A stretch of 6,761 bases of DNA from Ascidiaceihabitans sp. (GTDB lineage Bacteria; Pseudomonadota; Alphaproteobacteria; Rhodobacterales; Rhodobacteraceae): assembly GCA_023301665.1 (NCBI GenBank), contig JALZUL010000165.1, positions 1 through 6,761 of the forward strand. Direction: 5' to 3'. This document shows positions 1 through 6,315 of the stretch, in pieces; within the stretch, counting starts at the first letter, position 1; the number at the start of each line of letters is the position of its first letter. A program made the position numbers and the translations under genes. The notes under the pieces were generated by a model, which was not told the DNA's origin, made no database searches, and worked only from the letters and a program-made list of their open reading frames with translations.

Positions 1-803
1 TATGGGCCATTGGGGATGTGTCACTGTTCAATCGCCCAGCAATCGCAATGGTTGGCGCACGCAACGCCTCATCACTGGGCACACGCATGGCGAGATCCTT
101 AGCCAAAGACCTTGGTGAAGAAGGCTACGTCATAGTATCAGGCCTTGCGCGCGGTGTTGATGCCGCGGCGCACACTGCCGCTCTGGAACATGGCACAATT
201 GCAGTTCAGGCAGGTGGTGTTGATGTGATGTATCCCGCAGAGAACACCGAATTGGCGCAAAACATTGCAACAAACGGATTGCGGATCAGTGAAATGCCGA
301 TGGGATTACAGCCAATGGCGCGCCATTTCCCCAAGCGCAATCGTATTATTTCCGGCCTTGCGCAAGCGACAGTTGTTGTCGAAGCGGCCGCAAAATCCGG
401 CAGCCTAATTACGGCCCGTGACGCACTTGATCAGGGGCGCGATGTTTTGGCGGTGCCCGGCCATCCCTTTGACGCACGTGCCGCCGGTGGAAATATGCTT
501 ATCCGTGACGGGGCAACATTGGTGCGAAATGCAAGCGACATCGTCGAAGCCCTAGCCCCGCTTGCGCCTGTTCAGGCCGATTTGCCGCTCAGTGCCCCTG
601 AACCAAGCAAGCCGAATTTGCAGGAGGCATCCCAACTGCACATGCAGATTTTATCACGCCTTGGACCCTCTCCGATTGCTGAGGATCAGTTGATCCGAGA
701 TCTCAAAACCAGCCCTGCAAAGGTCACGCCCATCTTGCTTGATCTTGAGCTGGACGGCCAAATCGCACGTCACACCGGCGGGCTTCTTGCCCGTGTCGTC
801 TGA
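1..803 (+). CDS. dprA: DNA-processing protein DprA, 5'-truncated
   Basis: DprA binds incoming single-stranded DNA in the cytoplasm and loads RecA during transformation. The reading frame is open from the left edge (first whole codon at 3, reading WAIGDVSLFNRPAIA), so the gene enters from outside the window. The GTG at 18 is an internal Val codon, not a start. Counting from the Trp at 3, the Rossmann-like domain shows VGARNAS (17-23), SGLARGVDAAAH (46-57), FPKRNRIISGL (109-119) and VVEAAAKSGSLITARDAL (125-142), all hallmarks of the family. A Pro/Ala-rich linker (about 183-205) leads to a C-terminal winged-helix domain (about 208-265) ending GGLLARVV. Roughly the first 100 residues are probably missing, judging by usual family length. 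It lies 108 bases before topA on the same strand, a common alphaproteobacterial order. No break or odd residue is seen. Family assignment is secure; competence in this organism is not implied. Confidence 0.96.
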   Translation, partial: WAIGDVSLFNRPAIAMVGARNASSLGTRMARSLAKDLGEEGYVIVSGLARGVDAAAHTAALEHGTIAVQAGGVDVMYPAENTELAQNIATNGLRISEMPMGLQPMARHFPKRNRIISGLAQATVVVEAAAKSGSLITARDALDQGRDVLAVPGHPFDARAAGGNMLIRDGATLVRNASDIVEALAPLAPVQADLPLSAPEPSKPNLQEASQLHMQILSRLGPSPIAEDQLIRDLKTSPAKVTPILLDLELDGQIARHTGGLLARVV

Positions 804-834
804 TCCGGTATTTTAATTGATTTAACACAGCCAG

Positions 835-864
835 TTGACAAAAACCCCTTGCGCACCACATCTT
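835..864 (+). promoter_or_regulatory. candidate topA promoter
   Basis: A perfect -35 hexamer TTGACA lies at 835-840 in the dprA-topA gap. At 18-base spacing a weak -10, CATCTT (859-864), matches TATAAT at three of six positions. This would start transcription near 870 and give a leader of about 40 bases before the topA ATG at 912. The -35 is clear and the -10 is poor, which is common in alphaproteobacteria. Read-through from dprA is also possible, because no terminator is visible after dprA. Confidence 0.45.
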
Positions 865-911
865 GCGCGGCCATAGACGCCCATAATTTTACGAATAAGG
901 TGCCCCAGTGT

Positions 912-3563
912 ATGCCCGTAGTTGTTGTCGAATCTCCAGCCAAAGCCAAGACTATCAACAAGTATTTAGGGGATAATTTTACTGTTTTGGCCTCATACGG
1001 CCACGTCCGTGACCTCCCCCCTAAAGATGGTTCCGTTGACACCGATAACGGATTCGAAATGCTCTGGGAAATTGGGAGCGACAGCAAAAAACACGTCAAA
1101 GCGATCACAGATGCGTTAAAAGAAGACAACGAACTGATCCTCGCGACCGACCCGGATCGCGAAGGCGAAGCGATCAGTTGGCACCTCCAGGAGGCGTTAA
1201 CAAAGCGCAAAGCGATCAAGAAAGACACCCCTGTCAGCCGCGTCGTTTTTAACGCGATCACCAAGACAGCTGTGACTGAGGCGATGAAGAACCCACGCCA
1301 GGTCGACATGCCGTTGGTTGAGGCCTATCTGGCGCGTCGCGCATTGGACTATTTGGTGGGTTTCAATCTATCCCCCGTTTTGTGGCGCAAATTGCCCGGC
1401 GCGAAATCTGCTGGCCGTGTGCAATCGGTTTGCTTGCGGATTTTGACCGAGCGCGAGATTGAAATCGAAGCCTTCCGCGCCCGCGAATACTGGAGCGTTA
1501 AGGCGGTGCTCGCGACACCACGTGGTCAAGAATTTGAAGCACGTCTCACCCATTTGGCCGGGAAAAAGCTTGATCGTTATGATCTGGAAAACGCCACACA
1601 GGCTGAGATGGCTGAGCAAGCGATCAACAGCCGTGATCTCACAATCCAATCTGTTGAGGCAAAACCCGGCACACGCAATCCATCACCGCCGTTCATGACG
1701 TCTACCTTGCAGCAGGAAGCCAGCCGTAAATTCGGAATGGGCGCGCGCCAGACCATGAGCTCAGCGCAACGCCTGTACGAAGCGGGCCACATTACTTACA
1801 TGCGTACCGATGGCATCGACATGGCCCCCGAAGCGGTTGGCCTCGCGCGTGACGCGATCAAAGATCGTTACGGTGCAGAGTATGTTCCAAGTGCACCACG
1901 TGTGTACAAGAACAAAGCCAAAAACGCCCAAGAAGCACACGAGTGTATTCGCCCAACCGAGCTATCGCGCGATGTCGATAGCCTTAAGATCATGGATAGC
2001 GATCAACGCAAGCTGTACGATCTGATTTGGAAACGTACGCTTGCCTGCCAAATGGAATCAGCACGCCTTGAGCGCACAACTGTCGAAATCGGCAGTGAAG
2101 ACCAGCAGGTTACTTTACGCGCCACGGGTCAGGTGATGTTATTTGACGGCTTCATGAAAATTTATGAAGAAGGTCGCGATGACGTTGTCGATGAAGATGA
2201 CAAGCGTTTGCCGCAGGTTGCTCAGGGTGAAAGCACGGACAAGCGTTCGGTCGCACCAGAGCAACACTTCACGCAGCCGCCCCCCCGCTACACCGAAGCG
2301 ACTTTGGTCAAGCGCATGGAAGAATTGGGCATTGGCCGCCCATCAACATACGCCTCTGTCGTGACAACAATTCAAGATCGCGACTATGTGCGCAAAGAAA
2401 AGAACCGCCTGATCCCAGAAGATAAGGGCCGTTTGGTCATCGCCTTTTTGGAAAATTACTTCCGTCGCTATGTTGGGTATGACTTTACCGCCCGCCTAGA
2501 AGAAGAGCTGGATGACGTAAGTGCGGGCGACCGTGACTATAAAGATGTATTGGCCACGTTCTGGCGCGATTTCTCGGCCTCAATCGCCGAAACATCCGAG
2601 CTGCGCATCACCGAAGTGCTTGAGAAAATCAATGACGTCTTGGCACCGCACTTGTTCCCACCAACGGAAGATGGGGGCGATCCACGCCTTTGTCCCAACT
2701 GTGGTGTTGGCCGTCTCAGCATGCGGACAGCCCGCTCTGGTGGCGCATTTATTGGGTGCTCAAATTACCCCGAATGCCGTTATACGCGGGCCTTTGGCCC
2801 TCCCGGTGCGGAAGATGACAGCGGCATCCCACCAGAAGGCAAGTACTTGGGCGATGACGCAGATGACAAAATCTACGCGTTCAAGGGTCGTTTCGGTCCA
2901 TATGTTCAGCGCGGTGAAGTCACTGACGACAACAAAAAGCCGCCACGCCAATCGATTCCCAAAGACTGGCCGCCAACCGAAGTGGATTTGGAACAAGCAC
3001 TGCGTTTGTTGTCATTGCCACGCGAAATCGGGCCGCACCCTGAAGATGGTATTATGGTTTGGGCGAACATTGGGCGTTATGGCCCCTACTTAAAGCATGC
3101 TGAAAGCACATCGCATCGCGGTGGGACAAACGCCAATCTTGAGGGCATCGAAGAAGTCTTTACTGTTGGTATGAACCGCGCGGTACAACTTTTGGCTGAA
3201 AAGGTCGCGAGCCGTGGGGGGCGTGGCGTTGCGGCACAACCCATTCGTGAGCTAGGCGACCACCCTGATATGGGCGGCGCTATCAATATCATGAAGGGCA
3301 AATATGGCCCCTACGTAAAATGGGAAAAGGTCAATGCGACCATCCCGTCAGAAATCGAGCCCGAGGATTTGTCAGTCGATCAAGCGGTTATCTTGATCGA
3401 AGAAAAATTGGCCAAATCCCCAGCCAAGCGTAAAGCGGCAACCAAAAAGAAGCCCGCAGCAAAGAAAAAGGCTGCTCCAAAGAAGAAGGCCGCGGCTAAA
3501 AAGCCCGCAGCCAAAAAAGCACCTGCAAAAAAAGCTGCAGCGGCAAAATCTGAAGACGAATAG
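912..3563 (+). CDS. topA: DNA topoisomerase I (type IA)
   Basis: This enzyme relaxes negatively supercoiled DNA by cutting and passing one strand through a 5'-phosphotyrosine intermediate. The product is 883 residues, close to the usual length (about 865 in E. coli). The TOPRIM domain starts at the N terminus with VVVVESPAKAKT (catalytic-site Glu7) and has the acidic triad in ATDPDREGE (Asp80, Asp82, Glu84). The active-site Tyr is Tyr296 in GHITYMRTD. A second core signature is GIGRPSTYASVV (473-484). A four-Cys zinc ribbon follows (Cys594, Cys597, Cys616, Cys622). Three C-terminal topoisomerase repeats are marked by GRFGPYV (659-665), GRYGPYL (721-727) and GKYGPYV (796-802). Residues about 834-880 form a Lys/Ala/Pro-rich basic tail. 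I chose ATG at 912 because MPVVVVESPAKAK is the conserved N terminus and AAGG (897-900) lies upstream. The in-frame TTG at 849 would add 21 unconserved residues. Confidence 0.98.
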   Translation: MPVVVVESPAKAKTINKYLGDNFTVLASYGHVRDLPPKDGSVDTDNGFEMLWEIGSDSKKHVKAITDALKEDNELILATDPDREGEAISWHLQEALTKRKAIKKDTPVSRVVFNAITKTAVTEAMKNPRQVDMPLVEAYLARRALDYLVGFNLSPVLWRKLPGAKSAGRVQSVCLRILTEREIEIEAFRAREYWSVKAVLATPRGQEFEARLTHLAGKKLDRYDLENATQAEMAEQAINSRDLTIQSVEAKPGTRNPSPPFMTSTLQQEASRKFGMGARQTMSSAQRLYEAGHITYMRTDGIDMAPEAVGLARDAIKDRYGAEYVPSAPRVYKNKAKNAQEAHECIRPTELSRDVDSLKIMDSDQRKLYDLIWKRTLACQMESARLERTTVEIGSEDQQVTLRATGQVMLFDGFMKIYEEGRDDVVDEDDKRLPQVAQGESTDKRSVAPEQHFTQPPPRYTEATLVKRMEELGIGRPSTYASVVTTIQDRDYVRKEKNRLIPEDKGRLVIAFLENYFRRYVGYDFTARLEEELDDVSAGDRDYKDVLATFWRDFSASIAETSELRITEVLEKINDVLAPHLFPPTEDGGDPRLCPNCGVGRLSMRTARSGGAFIGCSNYPECRYTRAFGPPGAEDDSGIPPEGKYLGDDADDKIYAFKGRFGPYVQRGEVTDDNKKPPRQSIPKDWPPTEVDLEQALRLLSLPREIGPHPEDGIMVWANIGRYGPYLKHAESTSHRGGTNANLEGIEEVFTVGMNRAVQLLAEKVASRGGRGVAAQPIRELGDHPDMGGAINIMKGKYGPYVKWEKVNATIPSEIEPEDLSVDQAVILIEEKLAKSPAKRKAATKKKPAAKKKAAPKKKAAAKKPAAKKAPAKKAAAAKSEDE

Positions 3564-3579
3564 TCTTTACACAAATCTA

Positions 3580-3608
3580 TTGTGGAGCGGGCATACTCTG
3601 CTCCACAA
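3580..3608 (+). terminator. stem-loop after topA, likely terminator
   Basis: A perfect 9-bp stem, TTGTGGAGC (3580-3588) with GCTCCACAA (3600-3608), encloses an 11-base loop. It begins 17 bases after the topA stop. No T-run follows on either strand, so it is not a canonical intrinsic terminator. It may act as a weak or Rho-assisted terminator, or as a 3'-end stabiliser of topA mRNA. Its position between topA and a new promoter favours transcript-end formation. Confidence 0.6.
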
Positions 3609-3638
3609 ACTATCCCTCCCCCCATTTTACTCTGATCA

Positions 3639-3669
3639 TTGACATTGCTGCGCTGCAGCGCCACAAAAT
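3639..3669 (+). promoter_or_regulatory. candidate promoter of the CoA-transferase operon
   Basis: A perfect TTGACA (-35) lies at 3639-3644. After 19 bases CAAAAT (3664-3669) matches TATAAT at four of six positions. The spacer is longer than the ideal 17 bases and contains a perfect palindrome (separate entry), as in promoters controlled by a repressor. Transcription would start near 3676, about 34 bases before the scoA start codon. Confidence 0.5.
3648..3661. promoter_or_regulatory. operator-like palindrome in the scoAB promoter
   Basis: GCGCTGCAGCGC (3650-3661) is a perfect 12-bp palindrome placed between the candidate -35 and -10. The overlapping string CTGCGCTGCAG (3648-3658) fits CTGC-N3-GCAG, the pattern I recall for PhaR, the polyhydroxybutyrate-sensing repressor of Rhodobacter and Paracoccus. 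The palindrome and its location are directly visible. The regulator's identity is an inference. It could be an operator for another factor or, less likely, chance. Confidence 0.45.
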
Positions 3670-3686
3670 GTTCAACTGACATTTTG
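3664..3686. repeat. 8-bp inverted repeat over the -10 and probable start site
   Basis: CAAAATGT (3664-3671) and ACATTTTG (3679-3686) are perfect inverted arms around a 7-base centre. The left arm coincides with the candidate -10 of the CoA-transferase promoter. The right arm would lie in the early transcript. It may be a second operator. If transcription starts upstream of it, it could instead form an AU-rich leader hairpin. Confidence 0.4.
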
Positions 3687-3709
3687 AATGTGCTTAGGGA
3701 GGGCGTTTT

Positions 3710-4405
3710 ATGAAAAAAGTCTATGGATCGGCAGCAGAAGCCTTAGAGGGCGTGCTGTTTGATGGTATGTTCATCGCAGCAGGCGGTTTTGGCCTGTGTG
3801 GCATCCCCGAATTGTTATTAGGTGCAATCAAAGAAGCAGGCACCAAGGATTTGACCTTTGCTTCAAACAACGCAGGTGTCGACGACTTTGGTATCGGCAT
3901 TTTGTTGCAGACCAAGCAAGTGAAAAAGATGATCTCGTCTTACGTTGGTGAGAACGCGGAATTCATGCGCCAATATCTAAGTGGTGAACTTGAACTAGAG
4001 TTTAATCCACAAGGCACGTTGGCCGAGCGCATGCGCGCTGGCGGTTGTGGCATTCCTGGCTTTTATACAAAGACCGGCGTTGGCACAGTCATTGCCGAGG
4101 GCAAAGAGCACAAAGACTTCAATGGTGAGACATTTATCATGGAAGAAGGCATCTTTGCCGATCTTGCTATTGTCAAAGCATGGAAAGCTGACGCGACAGG
4201 CAACCTTGTGTTCCGCAAGACTGCGCGCAACTTCAATCCCCCCGCCGCGATGTGTGGTAAAATTTGTATCGTAGAAGTCGAGGAAATTGTTGAAACGGGT
4301 TCGCTTGATCCTGACAACATTCACTTGCCCGGTATTTACGTGCATCGCATCATCCAAGGTGATCACGAAAAACGCATCGAACAACGCACAGTACGGGAGG
4401 CTTAA
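3710..4405 (+). CDS. scoA: 3-oxoacid CoA-transferase, subunit A
   Basis: This is the A (alpha) subunit of a family I CoA-transferase, which moves CoA between succinyl-CoA (or another acyl-CoA) and acetoacetate or a related 3-oxoacid. It acts in the cytosol as a heteromer with the B subunit encoded next. The product is 231 residues, normal for the family. The family A-subunit signature is complete at residues 18-33, DGMFIAAGGFGLCGIP, and resembles the SCOT/ScoA branch. Further family features include the Asn-rich stretch FASNNAGVDDFG and FNPQGTLAERMRAGG. The ATG at 3710 has a very strong ribosome site, AGGGAGGG (3696-3703), six bases upstream. Only two bases separate its stop from the next start. 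The exact acyl donor cannot be read from sequence; PcaI- or AtoD-type specificity remains possible. Confidence 0.93.
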   Translation: MKKVYGSAAEALEGVLFDGMFIAAGGFGLCGIPELLLGAIKEAGTKDLTFASNNAGVDDFGIGILLQTKQVKKMISSYVGENAEFMRQYLSGELELEFNPQGTLAERMRAGGCGIPGFYTKTGVGTVIAEGKEHKDFNGETFIMEEGIFADLAIVKAWKADATGNLVFRKTARNFNPPAAMCGKICIVEVEEIVETGSLDPDNIHLPGIYVHRIIQGDHEKRIEQRTVREA

Positions 4406-4407
4406 TC

Positions 4408-5031
4408 ATGTGGGATCGCAATCAAATGGCAGCACGCGCTGCGCAAGAACTGCAAGACGGCTGGTATGTGAACCTTGGCATTGGTATCCCGACGCTGGTT
4501 TCTAACTATATTCCTGAGGGGATCGAGGTCACACTACAATCCGAAAACGGAATGTTGGGCATGGGCCCCTTCCCTATTTCTGGCGAAGAAGATGCTGACC
4601 TGATCAATGCAGGAAAACAAACCATCACCGAACTCCCCCAAACCGCATACTTCGATTCCGCCCAGTCCTTTGGCATGATCCGTGGCGGCAAGATTGCAAT
4701 GGCGATCCTTGGCGCGATGGAGGTTGCCGAAAACGGCGATTTGGCCAACTGGATGATTCCGGGCAAGCTTGTCAAAGGTATGGGCGGTGCGATGGATTTG
4801 GTCGCAGGCGTTGGACGTGTTGTTGTGGTTATGGATCACACCAACAAGCACGGCGCGAGTAAGGTTCTATCTGAATGCACCCTGCCATTGACCGGTAAAG
4901 CTGTTGTCGACCGGATCATCACCAACCTCGGTGTTCTGGATGTTGTTGAGGGTGGCTTGAAGATTGTTGAGACCGCTGACGGCGTGACCGAGGAAGAGCT
5001 GCGTGCAGCCACAGAGGCGAAAATCGTTTAA
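4408..5031 (+). CDS. scoB: 3-oxoacid CoA-transferase, subunit B
   Basis: This B (beta) subunit carries the catalytic glutamate that forms the covalent glutamyl-CoA thioester during CoA transfer. The 207 residues match the usual size. The active-site signature LQSENG is present (residues 43-48), making Glu46 the expected nucleophile. The N terminus has VNLGIGIPTLVSNYIPEG, and GMGGAMDLVAG follows in the second half, both typical of the subunit. The start at 4408 is supported by GGGAGG (4395-4400), seven bases upstream and inside the end of scoA, so the pair is very probably co-transcribed and translated in matched amounts. The operon ends at a strong hairpin just downstream. Likely roles are use of acetoacetate, possibly from polyhydroxybutyrate breakdown, or of other ketone bodies. 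The specific substrate is an inference. Confidence 0.94.
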   Translation: MWDRNQMAARAAQELQDGWYVNLGIGIPTLVSNYIPEGIEVTLQSENGMLGMGPFPISGEEDADLINAGKQTITELPQTAYFDSAQSFGMIRGGKIAMAILGAMEVAENGDLANWMIPGKLVKGMGGAMDLVAGVGRVVVVMDHTNKHGASKVLSECTLPLTGKAVVDRIITNLGVLDVVEGGLKIVETADGVTEEELRAATEAKIV

Positions 5032-5055
5032 ACTTTCACAAGATCAAACAAAAAG

Positions 5056-5085
5056 AAGGCCGCGCCATTGTTGTCGCGGCCTTTT
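5056..5085. terminator. bidirectional intrinsic terminator between scoB and the transglycosylase gene
   Basis: AAGGCCGCG (5056-5064) and CGCGGCCTT (5075-5083) form a perfect GC-rich 9-bp stem with a 10-base loop, followed on the plus strand by TT, making a short T4 run at 5082-5085. On the minus strand the same hairpin is followed by CTTTTTG. It can therefore end both the scoAB transcript and the convergent transglycosylase transcript. Confidence 0.88.
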
Positions 5086-5089
5086 ACAG

Positions 5090-5131
5090 TTCTAGGTCTC
5101 AATTTAATTACATTTCTAGGTCTTAATTTAA
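5090..5131. repeat. short tandem direct repeat, period 24
   Basis: TTCTAGGTCTCAATTTAA (5090-5107) and TTCTAGGTCTTAATTTAA (5114-5131) differ at one base in 18 and are separated by 6 bases. The second copy spans the stop codon and last residues (Leu-Asn) of the minus-strand transglycosylase gene. This looks like a small tandem duplication of the 3' end of that gene. Confidence 0.85.
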
Positions 5132-5941
5132 CGCAGCAAAAACGCAGCCATCAGAAATCAACTCTGGTGGTGTCAAACATAGGCCACGTGCGACCTGAAA
5201 CGCGGCAAGAACCTTTGGGACGTAATCACGTGTTTCGACAAAGGGTGGCACACCTTTATGTTTACGCACGGATCCCTCCCCTGAATTATAACCGGCAAGG
5301 ACCAAAATCGGATCATTCTCGAACTCGCCCATGAGCCAATTTAGGTATTTAACCCCACCAGCAATATTTTGTGCAGGTACGGTTCTGTCTTGTACTCCAA
5401 ATCGTTCAGCGGTCGCAGGCATCAACTGCATTAAACCTTGCGCACCTGCGCTGCTCAGCGCGTTCGGGTCGCCTGCGGATTCAACAGTCATCACGGCCAG
5501 AACGAGTGCGGGCGAAACCTGTGTACCAATGGTAGCCTTTAGAATTTCGATACCCTGAGCTTTTGCGATGCCTTGCATGTGTTGCAATCGTGGGCTTGCG
5601 ACCTTGTTGGTCGCAGCCGCGAGGGTTTGCATGGCAACTTCCAGCCGGCCAGGCCCAGATTGGGCAGCGGCAGGGGAAACCTTATCCCAGAACCAATCGT
5701 AACTTCCTTTTCTAGGAGCTGCGACGCTCCCGTCACCTTTTGGCGTAGATGGTTTTGCAACGGGAACCGCTGCTACAACAGCTGGATCAATTTGTATCTT
5801 AATACGTTTGCCAACAGATGCTTTGGGCGGCTTTACACGTTTGGCTGAAAATTCGGGAAACGGCTTTGGTCCCTCTGCAAAAGCAAACGGCGCGCCACAA
5901 ACCAACCCTACGAATAGGGAGATACATATAAGTTTTCTCAT
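5123..5941 (-). CDS. secreted lytic transglycosylase, SLT domain
   Basis: This enzyme cleaves the MurNAc-GlcNAc bond of peptidoglycan in the periplasm to leave 1,6-anhydroMurNAc ends. The product has 272 residues. Residues 1-22 form a signal peptide with a probable signal peptidase I site after AFA. Cys15 lacks a proper lipobox, so a lipoprotein is unlikely. A Pro/Lys-rich linker (about 23-80) precedes a helical region and the SLT domain (about 128-250). The domain shows MTVESAGDPNALSSAGAQGL (151-170) with expected catalytic Glu154, then MQLMPATA (171-178) and AGYNSGEG (216-223). Two late Cys (255, 266) could form a disulfide. The ATG at 5939-5941 has only a weak ribosome site (GGGCAG). The gene is convergent with scoB. 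Its neighbour on the other side is a divergent pilin gene, so a role in opening the wall for a pilus is possible but unproven. A general housekeeping MltE/Slt-like role is the alternative. Confidence 0.93.
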   Translation of the reverse strand: MRKLICISLFVGLVCGAPFAFAEGPKPFPEFSAKRVKPPKASVGKRIKIQIDPAVVAAVPVAKPSTPKGDGSVAAPRKGSYDWFWDKVSPAAAQSGPGRLEVAMQTLAAATNKVASPRLQHMQGIAKAQGIEILKATIGTQVSPALVLAVMTVESAGDPNALSSAGAQGLMQLMPATAERFGVQDRTVPAQNIAGGVKYLNWLMGEFENDPILVLAGYNSGEGSVRKHKGVPPFVETRDYVPKVLAAFQVARGLCLTPPELISDGCVFAALN

Positions 5942-6020
5942 TTTACTGCCCGATTGATCGGTTTTTTTAAGCTTTATTTATTAACTATCGCAGAAATTCA
6001 GCGTTCCAGCTAGTGAATCG

Positions 6021-6068
6021 AGTGCAATTGTGGCTCCAATCATGGCCAAATCGTCACAATTGGGCACT
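6021..6068. repeat. inverted repeat with CAATTG-containing arms
   Basis: CAATTGTG (6025-6032) and CACAATTG (6055-6062) are perfect inverted arms separated by 22 bases. Flanking AGTG (6021-6024) and CACT (6065-6068) extend the match after a 2-base bulge. Spaced symmetrical half-sites between divergent genes suggest a binding site for a dimeric regulator, although a long stem-loop is also possible. The function is not known. Confidence 0.45.
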
Positions 6069-6083
6069 TTGACAAAGGTCAAA
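6068..6083. repeat. TTTGAC/GTCAAA inverted repeat
   Basis: TTTGAC (6068-6073) and GTCAAA (6078-6083) are perfect 6-bp arms around AAAG, directly next to the larger CAATTG inverted repeat. It overlaps a TTGACA hexamer. A short operator is possible, but chance is not excluded. Confidence 0.3.
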
Positions 6084-6227
6084 AACAAATTAGCAGCTCA
6101 ATTCCTAATATTTTTCGTTTAGAATCTGTCGGTTATATAAAATCATTAACAAAAAGAAAAGAAAATACAAAAGCTCCATTTCTCGTCAAATTGATGCCCC
6201 ATTCCAAGTGCAAAACATGTTCATACC

Positions 6228-6315
6228 AAGTCGGACAGGTTCAAATGAGAGATTGAGCCGCTAACGCCGACAAGGTCGAAACTTAAAATTACTGATCCTT
6301 TGGAGGGACACACCA
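6228..6315 (+). repeat. pilin leader, copy 1 of an exact 88-bp direct repeat
   Basis: Bases 6228-6315 are identical to 6674-6761 with no mismatch, at an offset of 446. The repeat ends with the ribosome site GGAGGG (6302-6307) and the A of the pilin start codon. The segment can fold: GGTTCAA (6238-6244) pairs with TTGAGCC (6253-6259) with one G-U, and GTCGG (6230-6234) pairs with CCGAC (6267-6271) outside it. It is most simply the 5' untranslated leader of each pilin gene. Confidence 0.93.

Larger units (their letters stand above)
5942..6227. other. gene-free divergent spacer before the pilin
   Basis: No convincing coding region is seen here. The stretch is AT-rich toward 6100-6180 and must hold the outward promoters for the minus-strand transglycosylase and the plus-strand pilin. 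I found no strong -35/-10 pair. A TTGACA at 6069-6074 lacks a good -10 at normal spacing. The inverted repeats are listed separately. Bases about 6171-6210 resemble about 6618-6657 upstream of the second leader copy (shared CCATTT, GTCA, TTGATGCC and CATTCC in the same order), so this conserved block probably contains pilin promoter elements. Confidence 0.5.

Noticed and set aside
18..803. GTG at 18 as the dprA start codon
   Set aside because: The frame is open to the left edge and reads WAIGD before it, which matches the DprA family; the GTG is an internal Val codon.
849..911. TTG at 849 as the topA start
   Set aside because: It would add 21 residues without family similarity, lies inside the candidate promoter, and the conserved N terminus begins at ATG 912.
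3414..3563. Frameshift or assembly error at the topA C terminus
   Set aside because: The Lys/Ala tail stays in frame, ends at a normal stop, and basic tails of this kind are known in TopA proteins.
770..3682. Long minus-strand and alternative-frame ORFs over topA, including 770-1309 and 2521-3093
   Set aside because: They are shadows of topA with biased composition, no recognisable domain and no ribosome site that competes with the real gene.
5090..5131. CRISPR-like or attachment-site repeat
   Set aside because: There are only two 18-base units with a 6-base spacer, and no integrase, cas gene or tRNA nearby.
5950..5968. Short hairpin CCGAT-TG-ATCGG followed by seven T on the plus strand
   Set aside because: The stem is only 5 bp with a 2-base loop, or 4 bp with a 4-base loop, and no plus-strand gene ends there; it is probably just the transglycosylase leader.
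6300..6314. TTG at 6300 as the pilin start
   Set aside because: It overlaps the ribosome site GGAGGG, which is placed correctly for ATG 6315.
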